From the NCBI GenBank assembly GCA_040882465.1, contig JBBEBG010000008.1, positions 1 to 48,837 of the forward strand: 48,837 nucleotides of DNA. Reading direction: 5' to 3'. The notes under the pieces are model-generated. The model did no database searches. It was not told where the DNA came from and saw only the letters and a list, made by a program, of their open reading frames with translations. This document shows positions 17,894-25,878 of the stretch, piece after piece. Position 1 is the first letter of the stretch. Every line of letters begins with the position of its first letter. Source of the DNA: Gemmatimonadota bacterium (GTDB lineage Bacteria; Gemmatimonadota; Gemmatimonadetes; Longimicrobiales; Gaopeijiaceae). A program made the translations under genes and the position numbers.

Positions 17894-17910
17894 GCCAGGA
17901 AGAAGAGGCA

Positions 17911-18957
17911 ATGGACGGAAGGCGATGGCCGGCGGAGTGGGAGCCGCACGCCGCGACCTGGATCGCATGGCCGCACCAGGAGGCGGATTGGCCGGGAAAG
18001 TTCGAGGCCATCCCCTGGGTCTACGCGGAAATCGTCCGCATCCTCCATCGCTTCGAACCGGTCCACATCCTCGGCGAAAATGAGGCCGGGATCGCGGACG
18101 CGAAGCGGATGCTACTCGCGCACGGCGTGGCACTCGAGCGTTGCCGGTTCCACGCCCTTCCCACAGACCGGTGCTGGCTGCGTGACTCGGCGCCGACCGG
18201 GGTCTTCGGCGCGCGGGGGTTCGAATGGATCCGGTGGAGCTTCAACGCCTGGGCGAAATACGACAACTACCGTGCCGACGCGAAGGTCGCTCCGCGCATG
18301 GCGGAGCTGACTCGACTCCCCCTCGTGGAGGCGAGCCGTCCCGACGGGAGCGGCCCCCTCGTCCTCGAGGGAGGCGGGATCGAAACTGACGGGCGTGGCT
18401 CACTCCTCGTCACGGAGGAGTGGCTCCTCACCGACACGCAGGTGAGGAATCCCGGAATGGGCCGAGAAGAATACGAAGCGGCCTTCCGAGAGTACCTCGG
18501 GATCGGACGGACGATCTGGCTGGGGGAAGGTGCCGTCGGGGACGACACCCACGGTCATGTGGACGACATCGCGCGGTTCCTGGACCCACGAACCGTGGTT
18601 CTCACGGTGGAGCGCGACCCCTCCGATGAAAACCACCGCCGGATGGAGGATAACCGGCGGCGGCTCGAGCTCGCCTCGCGAACCCATCCGGGCGGCTTTC
18701 GAATCGTGGAGCTTCCTTTTCCGGACCCGATCGTGATGGAGGGCGAACGGCTTCCCGCGAGTTACGCGAATTTCTTTCTGGCAAACGGCGTCGCGATCGT
18801 TCCAACTTTTAATGACCCGATGGACCGCGTCGCGCTCGCGACCCTGGCCGAGCACCTTCCTGCGCGCGAAGTGGTGGGGATCCACGCCGTGGATCTCGTG
18901 TGGGGACTCGGGACCTTGCACTGCCTCACTCAACAGGAGCCCGCCGCACCTGTGTGA
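17911..18957 (+). CDS. aguA: Agmatine deiminase
   Basis: The 348-residue product converts agmatine to N-carbamoylputrescine and ammonia, feeding the adjacent AguB. It opens with MDGRRWPAEWEPHAATWIAWPH, the usual start of this family in the guanidino-group-modifying superfamily. Active-site elements are DRCWLRDSAPTG, the LEGGGIETDGRG block, GHVDDIARF with the catalytic His and Asp, and the nucleophile Cys338 in GTLHCLTQQEP. No arginine decarboxylase lies in the window, so agmatine must come from a gene elsewhere or from outside. Confidence 0.93.
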   Translation: MDGRRWPAEWEPHAATWIAWPHQEADWPGKFEAIPWVYAEIVRILHRFEPVHILGENEAGIADAKRMLLAHGVALERCRFHALPTDRCWLRDSAPTGVFGARGFEWIRWSFNAWAKYDNYRADAKVAPRMAELTRLPLVEASRPDGSGPLVLEGGGIETDGRGSLLVTEEWLLTDTQVRNPGMGREEYEAAFREYLGIGRTIWLGEGAVGDDTHGHVDDIARFLDPRTVVLTVERDPSDENHRRMEDNRRRLELASRTHPGGFRIVELPFPDPIVMEGERLPASYANFFLANGVAIVPTFNDPMDRVALATLAEHLPAREVVGIHAVDLVWGLGTLHCLTQQEPAAPV

Positions 18958-19040
18958 GGGGAGGGCCCGCGTCCTCATTCCTCGACGCACGAGGGCGCTC
19001 TCGGGGCGCTTCCGGTCGAGACCGGGTTAACTTTCGAACT

Positions 19041-19601
19041 ATGGCGCGACTTGCCACCTTATTCGTCCTCGTCCCGCTCCTCGAGCTCATTCTACTCATT
19101 CGGTTGGGAGAGTGGATCGGGTTCCTGCCGACTGTCCTACTCGTCGTCGGCACCGGGCTCCTAGGGGCCTTCCTGATCCGGAGAGAGGGGTTGCGGGCGT
19201 TGCTCGCCATCCAGTTGGAGCTCGCGCGAGGACGCCTCCCCACTCGGGTCATACTCGACGGCGCCGCCGTCCTGGTGGCCGGAGTGCTCCTCATGACTCC
19301 CGGAGCCCTGACGGATCTCGCCGGTTTTTTCCTCCTCCTCCCACCCACGCGGACCCTCGTCGCCGGGTGGGTGCAGGCCCGTCTCGCGGTCGCGGTCGCG
19401 CGTGGCACCGTCCGGTTCGCGACCTGGGGGGCTTCCGCGAGGCGCGGCACGGCGACGCCCCGCCCCGGGGGTGCCGGCCAATGGGAAGGATCTCCGAGGT
19501 CCGACGCGGGTTCTCCGGTAGGTTTGGGAGGCGCCGGCGCCCCTCGCGATACGGAAGCCGGACCTCGACCGCCGCGGCCGGGCGAGATCATCCAGGAATA
19601 G
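19041..19601 (+). CDS. fxsA: FxsA-family membrane protein
   Basis: The 186-residue product has the FxsA start MARLATLFVLVPLLELILLI, with the conserved P-x-x-E, followed by further hydrophobic segments and the block GVLLMTPGALTDLAGFFLLLPPTR. FxsA is an inner-membrane protein with three or four segments; overproduction of the E. coli form counteracts phage T7 exclusion by the F plasmid, but its natural role is not known. The last 60 residues are a Gly/Pro/Ala-rich tail longer than usual. The next gene begins 84 bp downstream. Confidence 0.88.
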   Translation: MARLATLFVLVPLLELILLIRLGEWIGFLPTVLLVVGTGLLGAFLIRREGLRALLAIQLELARGRLPTRVILDGAAVLVAGVLLMTPGALTDLAGFFLLLPPTRTLVAGWVQARLAVAVARGTVRFATWGASARRGTATPRPGGAGQWEGSPRSDAGSPVGLGGAGAPRDTEAGPRPPRPGEIIQE

Positions 19602-19685
19602 CCGGCGCTGCAGCGGGACCGCCGAATCCTGCCGAAAACCGTGACCGCGGGGGCTGCTGCCCCCGGAATCAAGGAGAGGGAAGCG

Positions 19686-20756
19686 ATGGGGAAGCGAGTG
19701 GACTTTCTCGAGAGGCTCCTGGAGGAGCCCGGCCCGTCGGGCTTCGAGTCCCGCCCCGCACGTGTCTGGCGTGCCGAAGCCGGCACCTTCGCCGACCGCG
19801 TTTGGGCCGACGTCCACGGGAACTCCTTCGCCGAGCTCGGGGCCGAAAAGCGACCTCGCGTCATGCTTGCCGGGCATGTGGACGAAATCGGCCTCCAGAT
19901 CACGCACGTGGATGAAAAGGGCTTCATTTACGTAGACGGGATCGGCGGTTGGGACTCGCAGGTTCTCGTTGGGCAGCGGGTGAAGATCCTCGGGAAGGGC
20001 GGCGACGTCCCGGGCGTAATCGGCAAGAAGCCCATTCACCTGATGAAGGCCGAAGAGCGGAAGAAGGCCTCCGAAATCGAGGACCTCTGGGTGGACGTGG
20101 GGGCGTCGAGCGCCGAAGAAGTGGCCGGGCTGGACGTTCGTGTCGGGGATCCCCTCGTCCTTGCCGCATCCTTCCAGCGACTCGCCGGGGACCGGATCGC
20201 CTCGCGCGCCATTGATAACCGGGTTGGCGCGTACGTCGTACTCGAGGCGCTCCGCCTCCTCGCGAAGGATCCGGCTCCCCACGCCGCCGTCGTGGCAGTC
20301 GCGACCGTGCAGGAGGAGATCGGCTACTCCGGGGGCGGCGCACGGAATTCCGCCTTCGCCCTCGATCCGGATGTGGCCGTGGCCGTGGACGTCACTTTTT
20401 CCACGGATGTCCCGGACGCCAATAAGAAAGAGCTCGGGGACCACACGATTGGAGGAGGCCCGGTCCTGAGCCGAGGTTCTTCGATGCACCCCGCCGTGGT
20501 GGACCGGCTCGTCGCCGCGGCCGAGGCGGAGAAGATCCCCTTCACTCTTCAGGCGGCCCCCCGGTCGAGCCGGACCGACGCGGACGCGATTTTCCTCGTG
20601 CGGGCCGGCGTTCCAACCGGCCTCGTTTCAATTCCGAACCGCTACATGCACTCGCCGAACGAGATCGTCTCGACGGAGGACCTCCTCAGGGCAGCGCGGC
20701 TCCTGGCCGGGTTCGTGCGGAGCCTGGAGGCGGACGCGAGCTTTCTTCAGGAGTAG
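19686..20756 (+). CDS. M42-family metallo-aminopeptidase
   Basis: The 356-residue product belongs to peptidase family M42 (tetrahedral aminopeptidases, often also annotated as glucanases). The start at 19686 (MGKRVDFLERLL) follows AAGGAGAGG. Metal-site blocks are GHVDEIG (His64), RAIDNRVGAY (bridging Asp), TVQEEIGYSGG (general base and ligand Glu), VAVDVTFSTD and RYMHSPNE with the last His. It should cleave N-terminal residues from short peptides in the cytoplasm, as a dodecameric complex by family precedent. Its last 71 bp lie antisense to the 3' end of ctaA. Confidence 0.9.
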   Translation: MGKRVDFLERLLEEPGPSGFESRPARVWRAEAGTFADRVWADVHGNSFAELGAEKRPRVMLAGHVDEIGLQITHVDEKGFIYVDGIGGWDSQVLVGQRVKILGKGGDVPGVIGKKPIHLMKAEERKKASEIEDLWVDVGASSAEEVAGLDVRVGDPLVLAASFQRLAGDRIASRAIDNRVGAYVVLEALRLLAKDPAPHAAVVAVATVQEEIGYSGGGARNSAFALDPDVAVAVDVTFSTDVPDANKKELGDHTIGGGPVLSRGSSMHPAVVDRLVAAAEAEKIPFTLQAAPRSSRTDADAIFLVRAGVPTGLVSIPNRYMHSPNEIVSTEDLLRAARLLAGFVRSLEADASFLQE

Positions 20757-21654
20757 CGGTCAGGACTTCGGAGGCGAGGAGAACGAGCGAAATCCAGAGG
20801 AGGTCCGCCGCCGCGAGGTGCACGAGGCGGAGCGCGGTGGGATAAAGGAGGACGATCGTCAGCGGGCCGAGCACCAACTGAATGATCCCCAGGGCACAGG
20901 CGGCGAGGGCGAGGCGCCGCGTCGCGGGGGGAGAGGAGGAGCGCGTGAGTGAGATCGCCATCCGTCCCACCAGGGCGATCACCACCAGCGCGATGACCGG
21001 GTGGGTCACCCGGAGATAGATCAGGAGGTGCTCCGGATTGAGGTATTGGCCGATCCCCTCGGCCAGTGTCGCCACCGGGAACGCCGTCCCCGCAAGCCCG
21101 GTCCATGATCCCGTGGCTGCGATCAGGAGCAGCCCGGCGAGCGCCAGGAGGAGCCCCCGGCCCCTCGGATGCTTCCACGAGGGAATCGTCGCGACCCCCC
21201 GCTGAGCCCACCACGCCGTCAGGGCGAGCGCCGCCATCAGCGAGAAGGTGTTGGCGACATGGAAAGGCCGGATTGCGATGCGGGCGGCCGAAACGTCCTC
21301 CGCGACGAGTCCGAAGGCCACCAGGGCGGCGCCGAATAACGATTCCGTGACCGTCAGGAGGAGCGACGCCCCCGCTGCGGCGCGAACGGCGTGGCCCCGT
21401 GCGAATCCGCGCCGGGCCCAGACTGCCATTCCCAGGACGAGAAGGAGAACGACCCCGGACGAGACGCGGTGGATGTATTCGACCCAGGTCGGGAAACCCG
21501 CCGCCTCCGGGACCACGGAGCCCAGACAGAGGGGCCAATCGGTCCCGCACCCGTCGCCCGACTCGGAAACCCTGAGGAAATACCCCCAGAGAATGACCAC
21601 CAGGGAGTAGCCGAAGACCACCCAGACGAGAGTGCGAAAGCGCTTTTCAGCCAT
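20686..21654 (-). CDS. ctaA: Heme A synthase
   Basis: The 322-residue product has about eight transmembrane segments in two similar four-helix halves. Conserved haem and catalytic histidines are in YIHRVSSG, IRPFHVANTF, THPVIALVV and LRLVHLAAADL. The early SGDGCGTDWPLCLGS loop holds the paired cysteines usual in one CtaA class. CtaA converts heme O to heme A for cytochrome c oxidase. The oxidase operon is about 22 kb downstream, so this gene is detached from it. The C-terminal 23 residues, rich in Pro, Ser and Arg, are antisense to the M42 gene. Confidence 0.9.
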   Translation of the reverse strand: MAEKRFRTLVWVVFGYSLVVILWGYFLRVSESGDGCGTDWPLCLGSVVPEAAGFPTWVEYIHRVSSGVVLLLVLGMAVWARRGFARGHAVRAAAGASLLLTVTESLFGAALVAFGLVAEDVSAARIAIRPFHVANTFSLMAALALTAWWAQRGVATIPSWKHPRGRGLLLALAGLLLIAATGSWTGLAGTAFPVATLAEGIGQYLNPEHLLIYLRVTHPVIALVVIALVGRMAISLTRSSSPPATRRLALAACALGIIQLVLGPLTIVLLYPTALRLVHLAAADLLWISLVLLASEVLTATPEESSRPPPGSARTRPGAALP

Positions 21655-21711
21655 CCAGGACCTTCTCCCGGGAGTGGGGGCCGCTCCGCCGCCCGGAAGG
21701 GCGGACCTGCG

Positions 21712-21740
21712 TTGACGCGACCTGGGGGCAAGGGTAAACT
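21712..21740 (+). promoter_or_regulatory. Sigma-70 promoter ahead of the GAF-to-aminoacylase gene run
   Basis: TTGACG (21712-21717) is separated by exactly 17 bp from TAAACT (21735-21740), in the gap between divergent ctaA and the GAF gene. The predicted leader to the ATG at 21782 is about 35 bases. This is the best promoter match in the window and could drive the nine-gene run that ends at 32590. Confidence 0.6.
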
Positions 21741-21781
21741 ATCGCTCCGCTCAACCTCTCCACAGGGGAAAGAAGCACTCC

Positions 21782-22252
21782 ATGCTGAACCCGACAGATC
21801 TCGTGCACGGCTTACAGGACATGAGGGATCAGGGGTATCTCTCCGATGCCCTCCTCCGCCACGCCGTAAGGACGATCGCGGGTTCCGACGACCGATTCGA
21901 CTGGGTCGGAGCTTTCCTGCTGAGGGAGGATGGGGTGACCCTCTGGCTCCACGACTACGTCGGGGCGCCGGCCGAATACGCCGAAGTTCCGGTCGGAGTC
22001 GGAGTGGCGGGGGCCGCGGTTTCGGCGAAGGAAAACCGGACCGTGGGAGACGTGACCAAAGTGGACGACTATCACCCCTGCAGCCCCGAGATCCAGTCGG
22101 AGCTGGTCGTCCTGATTCGCGCCGGAGACCAGGTCTTCGGCGGGCTCGATCTCGGGAGCGAACAGCCCTCCGTCTTCACCGCGGCGGACGAGTCGGCGGT
22201 GGAAGCCATCGCCGAGAAGCTCGCGGAGCAGCTGGTCGCCGAGCGTCGCTGA
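21782..22252 (+). CDS. GAF-domain protein related to free methionine sulfoxide reductase
   Basis: The 156-residue product is a single GAF domain. Its layout, GVGVAGAAVSAKENRTVGDVTKV then HPCSPEIQSELVV and GGLDLGSE, resembles the free methionine-(R)-sulfoxide reductase (fRMsr) type. The family's first catalytic-region cysteine (G-V-C-G) is replaced by Gly-Val-Ala, and only the Cys in HPCSPE is retained. Reductase activity is therefore doubtful; a ligand- or redox-sensing role is possible. It heads the plus-strand run and has a good promoter 35 bases upstream. Confidence 0.7.
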   Translation: MLNPTDLVHGLQDMRDQGYLSDALLRHAVRTIAGSDDRFDWVGAFLLREDGVTLWLHDYVGAPAEYAEVPVGVGVAGAAVSAKENRTVGDVTKVDDYHPCSPEIQSELVVLIRAGDQVFGGLDLGSEQPSVFTAADESAVEAIAEKLAEQLVAERR

Positions 22253-22295
22253 CCTCAATCGGGGTCGGCGGCACCCTCCTTCCAAAAGGTCGGGC

Positions 22296-23135
22296 TTGAT
22301 CGAGCCCCGCATGGTGCGTGCGGAGAACGCGGGTCCCTTCACCCTGGACGGCACCCGCACCTTCATCGTGGGCCGCGACCGCGTCGTGATCGTGGACCCG
22401 GGCCCGGACGACCCACGACATCTCGAACGGGTCGCCGGGGAGGCGCGGGGCGCCGAAAGCGGTTGGATCATCCTGACCCACGGGCACCCGGACCACGCCG
22501 CGGGGACCCGAACGCTGGCTCGAATGACCGGGTTTCCGGTAGGGGCGCCCCTCGGCGGGGTGGACCGGCGTCTCGAGGGCGGGGACGAAGTGCCGGCGGA
22601 CGGCGGTGCCCTGATTGCGGTCGCGACTCCCGGGCATGCGCGCCACCATCTCGCCTTCCACTGTCCCCGTGATGGGGGCGAAACCGGTGGCGACCTCTTC
22701 GTCGGCGATCTCCTTCTCGGCGTGGGGAGGACGACCTGGGTTGGGGAGTATCCGGGGTGCGTCGCCGATTACCTGGCCTCGCTCGACCGGGTGGAGCGCC
22801 TCGTCCCGGATCGGATCCTCCCGTCGCACGGCCCGGTCCTCGATCGCCCCCTCGAAGTCGTGGCGGCGTTTCGTGACCACCGGCGAGCCCGCATCGAGGC
22901 GGTCGAAGGAGCACTGGCCGACCTCGGGCACCGGGCGACCCTCGGCAAGGACGAGGAAGTGTGGCCACTCGTGGAGACACTCGTGAAACGTGTCTACGGA
23001 GATCGGCTCGAGGGCCGGCCGCTGGTGGGGGCCCGATGGAGCGTTCGAGCCATCCTGGAGTATCTGGGCGTTGCCCCCTTTCCTCCGGAAGGGGCCCCGA
23101 GCGAGGGAGGTGGCCGCCTCGCTCCCGGATCCTAG
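22296..23135 (+). CDS. Metallo-beta-lactamase-fold hydrolase
   Basis: The 279-residue product has the zinc motif THGHPDHAAG (His62, His64, Asp66, His67), further ligands in ATPGHARHHLAF, FVGDLLLGV (Asp) and ILPSHGPV (His). The N-terminal block ENAGPFTLDGTRTFIVG and the C-terminal helical extension (about residues 205-265) resemble the LACTB2/RNase-like or hydroxyacylglutathione-hydrolase-like subgroup. The substrate is not evident. The start is a TTG at 22296 with AAAGGT upstream; an ATG at 22311 is an alternative. The glcD gene follows after 35 bp. Confidence 0.82.
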   Translation: MIEPRMVRAENAGPFTLDGTRTFIVGRDRVVIVDPGPDDPRHLERVAGEARGAESGWIILTHGHPDHAAGTRTLARMTGFPVGAPLGGVDRRLEGGDEVPADGGALIAVATPGHARHHLAFHCPRDGGETGGDLFVGDLLLGVGRTTWVGEYPGCVADYLASLDRVERLVPDRILPSHGPVLDRPLEVVAAFRDHRRARIEAVEGALADLGHRATLGKDEEVWPLVETLVKRVYGDRLEGRPLVGARWSVRAILEYLGVAPFPPEGAPSEGGGRLAPGS

Positions 23136-23170
23136 TCCAAGTCAAGGCCGAAACCCTTTCGCCTCCGCCG

Positions 23171-24586
23171 ATGCCCCTGGATCCCACACTCGCGCGTCAA
23201 CTCACACAAGTCGTGGGAGAGGAAGGAATCCTCGCCGACGAGGACCGCCTCATCGTCTATGAGTCGGATGCCCTCACGCAGTATCGCCATCGCCCATCGG
23301 CGGTCGTCCTCCCACGTACGACGGAAGAGGTGAGCTCGGTCATCCGCATCCTGCACGCGGCCGGTCATCCCTTCGTCCCGAGGGGGAGCGGAACGGGGCT
23401 CAGCGGGGGCGCGCTCGCCGTCGGGGGCGCGGTCGCGGTCGGGACGAACCGGATGAACAAGATTCTCGAGCTCGACGCTGCGAACCGGAGGGCGCGAGTG
23501 CAACCGGGCGTGATCAACTCCGATCTGACCCGCGCCTCCCTGGTCCATGGGCTGATCTACGCCCCCGATCCCTCCTCCCAAGCGGCCTGCACCCTCGGCG
23601 GGAACGTCGCCGAGAACTCCGGAGGACCGCACTGCCTCAAGTACGGCGTCACGACACGTTACGTGACAGGACTGACCGTCGTCCTGTCGGACGGCGAGAT
23701 CGTGGAGCTCGGGGGAATGGACCACGGGGACGACGGGCTCGACCTCGTCGGGGTCTTCGTGGGATCCGAGGGGTGTTTCGGACTCGCGACCGAGATTGAG
23801 ATCGCTCTCATTCCCCAGGCCGAGGGGGTTCGCACCCTCCTGGGGATCTTCGCCTTGATGGAGGATGCGGGGCGCGCGGTCACGGACATCATGGCTCGGG
23901 GGATGCTTCCCGCCGCCCTCGAGATCATCGATTCCGAGACGATCCGGGCGGTCGAGGCCTCGATCTTCGCCGCAGGTTATCCGAAGGATGCCGGAGCGGC
24001 GCTCGTGGTCGAGTTCGACGGAATGGACGCGGCACTCGACGAAGAGGTGCGAGCGGCGGTGGAGTGTTGCGAGCGAGCGGGCGCCCGCGAGATCCGGACG
24101 GCTTCCAACGAGGAGGAGCGGCTCGCTCTCTGGCGGGGGCGGAAAAAGGCCTTCGGGGCGATGGGGCGGCTCGCCCCGGACCTTCTCGTACAGGACGCCA
24201 CCGTTCCCCGCACGCGGCTCCCGGAGGTGCTCGTGAAGATAGGTGAGATCGGCCGCCGGTACCGGATCCAGGTGGCGAACGTCTTTCACGCCGGGGACGG
24301 AAACCTCCATCCGAATCTCCTCTTCGACCGCCGCGACAAAGACGAGGTGCGCCGGGTCGAAGCGGCCTCGAAGGAGATCATGGAGGCCTGCATCCAGGCG
24401 GGCGGGACCATCACCGGGGAACATGGCGTGGGCCTCGACAAACGGAACTACATGCCCCTGGTGTGCTCGCACGAAGTCCTGGAGGCGATGGCCCGCGTAA
24501 GGGATGTCTTCGATCCGGCCGGGCTCTCGAATCCGGGGAAGGTTCTCCCCGATGGGTACGCCGCAGTGCCGGCCGGGGCCGCATGA
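23171..24586 (+). CDS. glcD: Glycolate oxidase FAD subunit GlcD
   Basis: The 471-residue product oxidises a 2-hydroxy acid such as glycolate or D-lactate. Residues about 38-217 form the PCMH-type FAD domain, with PRGSGTGLSGGALAVGG and CTLGGNVAENSGGPHCLKYG as FAD-binding loops. The C-terminal FAD-oxidase domain has NVFHAGDGNLHPNLLFD and GTITGEHGVGLDKR, the metal/substrate site. It ends in SNPGKVLPDG, usual for GlcD. Its stop overlaps the glcE start by 4 bp (ATGA), and glcF follows, giving the three-subunit GlcDEF enzyme at the membrane. Confidence 0.92.
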   Translation: MPLDPTLARQLTQVVGEEGILADEDRLIVYESDALTQYRHRPSAVVLPRTTEEVSSVIRILHAAGHPFVPRGSGTGLSGGALAVGGAVAVGTNRMNKILELDAANRRARVQPGVINSDLTRASLVHGLIYAPDPSSQAACTLGGNVAENSGGPHCLKYGVTTRYVTGLTVVLSDGEIVELGGMDHGDDGLDLVGVFVGSEGCFGLATEIEIALIPQAEGVRTLLGIFALMEDAGRAVTDIMARGMLPAALEIIDSETIRAVEASIFAAGYPKDAGAALVVEFDGMDAALDEEVRAAVECCERAGAREIRTASNEEERLALWRGRKKAFGAMGRLAPDLLVQDATVPRTRLPEVLVKIGEIGRRYRIQVANVFHAGDGNLHPNLLFDRRDKDEVRRVEAASKEIMEACIQAGGTITGEHGVGLDKRNYMPLVCSHEVLEAMARVRDVFDPAGLSNPGKVLPDGYAAVPAGAA

Positions 24587-25878
24587 CTCCGGCGACGACA
24601 ATGACCGATCCGGCTGCCATCCGGGCCCGCGTCCGGAAGCTCCTCGACTCCGATGGGGCGCCTCAGGATGGGAGGGCACCGGTGGCCGCGCCCTCGACCG
24701 CCGAGGAGGCGGCCGCCCTCCTCCGCGTAGCCCGCGAGGAGGGTTGGAAGGTCCTGCCCGCGGGGAACGGGGTGGGCGCCGGGATCCGGCCTGCACACGC
24801 CCCACTCTCCGCCTCGGGGGCGCACGAGGGCGCGGCGGAACCGGACCTCACGATTTCCACCTCTCGCATGGCCGTGCTCATCGAGCATGAGCCGGCGGAT
24901 CTAACGATGCACGCGGGAGCGGGGCTCACCCTAGGGGCGCTCCAAAAGGGGGTGGCGAACGCGGGTCAGTGGCTGGCGCTCGACCCTCCCGGTGGGGAGG
25001 GGATCACCCTCGGCGGGATCGTGGCAACGGGGACGGGCGGCCCGCTCCGCGTCTCGCACGGCCGGCCGCGCGACCAGCTCCTCGGCCTGACGATGGTGGA
25101 CGGTGCGGGCCGGATCCTCTCGCTCGGGGGGCGCGTCGTGAAGAACGTCGCGGGATTCGACCTCGTGCGGCTCGCCACGGGAAGCCTCGGGGCCCTCGGC
25201 CTGATCACCCAGGTCATCTTTCGGCTCTATCCCCTTCCGGAGGATGACCGAACGCTGGTCTGGTCGCGTGGCCGGGCGGATGAGGCGTGGGAGCTCGGGC
25301 GGTCTCTCGCGACCCTTCCCCTTCCGGTCGCGGCCGCCGAGCTCCTCGCCGGCGAAAAAGAAGCCCCCCTCGACGACTCGGGAGTGCGGGTCCTCTTACG
25401 CCTCATGGGTTCGAAGCGCGCCGTGGCCCGGATGCGGGAGGTCCTCCTGGAAAAGGTGGGACTTCCCGTTCGCGAACTCGAGGGGCCCGACTCGGCGGCC
25501 GCGGCCCGCATCCTCGCCCGTGACGACGGCGCGGGGGCGGTCACCTTCCGGGCGCACGCGCTCCCCGATCGCGGGGGAGCGATCGCTGCGGCCCTTGAGG
25601 GCGTGCCCCTCAGGCATCTGGCGATGCATCTCCTCGAGGGCACCTTCCGGGGGACTCTCCTTCCTGACGCGACAGTCGAGGCGCTTGCCGGGGTCGGCAA
25701 AGCTGCCCGCTCCGTGGGAGGTTCGCTCCGTGTCCTCCGAGCCCAGGGGGCGATCCCCGTGGAGATCGAGGGGGGAGGCGAGCCGTCCGCGGCCGTGGCC
25801 CGCCTCCACGCGGGGATCACCCGTGGGTTCGATCCGGGGGGGATCCTCCCAGGAGCCTGGAGGGAGGGGTGGAAGTGA
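24583..25878 (+). CDS. glcE: Glycolate oxidase FAD-binding subunit GlcE
   Basis: The 431-residue product is a shorter, divergent FAD-domain relative of GlcD. It shows TAEEAAALLRVAREEGWKV, the pyrophosphate loop LPAGNGVGAG, then DLTISTSRM, LTMHAGAGLTLGALQ and GITLGGIVATGTGGP, and the segment RGRVVKNVAGFDLVRLATG-like block (GGRVVKNVAGFDLVRLATG). These match GlcE. The C-terminal half is poorly conserved, as usual. It probably works only together with GlcD and GlcF. The 4-bp overlaps on both sides indicate translational coupling. Confidence 0.9.
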   Translation: MTPATTMTDPAAIRARVRKLLDSDGAPQDGRAPVAAPSTAEEAAALLRVAREEGWKVLPAGNGVGAGIRPAHAPLSASGAHEGAAEPDLTISTSRMAVLIEHEPADLTMHAGAGLTLGALQKGVANAGQWLALDPPGGEGITLGGIVATGTGGPLRVSHGRPRDQLLGLTMVDGAGRILSLGGRVVKNVAGFDLVRLATGSLGALGLITQVIFRLYPLPEDDRTLVWSRGRADEAWELGRSLATLPLPVAAAELLAGEKEAPLDDSGVRVLLRLMGSKRAVARMREVLLEKVGLPVRELEGPDSAAAARILARDDGAGAVTFRAHALPDRGGAIAAALEGVPLRHLAMHLLEGTFRGTLLPDATVEALAGVGKAARSVGGSLRVLRAQGAIPVEIEGGGEPSAAVARLHAGITRGFDPGGILPGAWREGWK

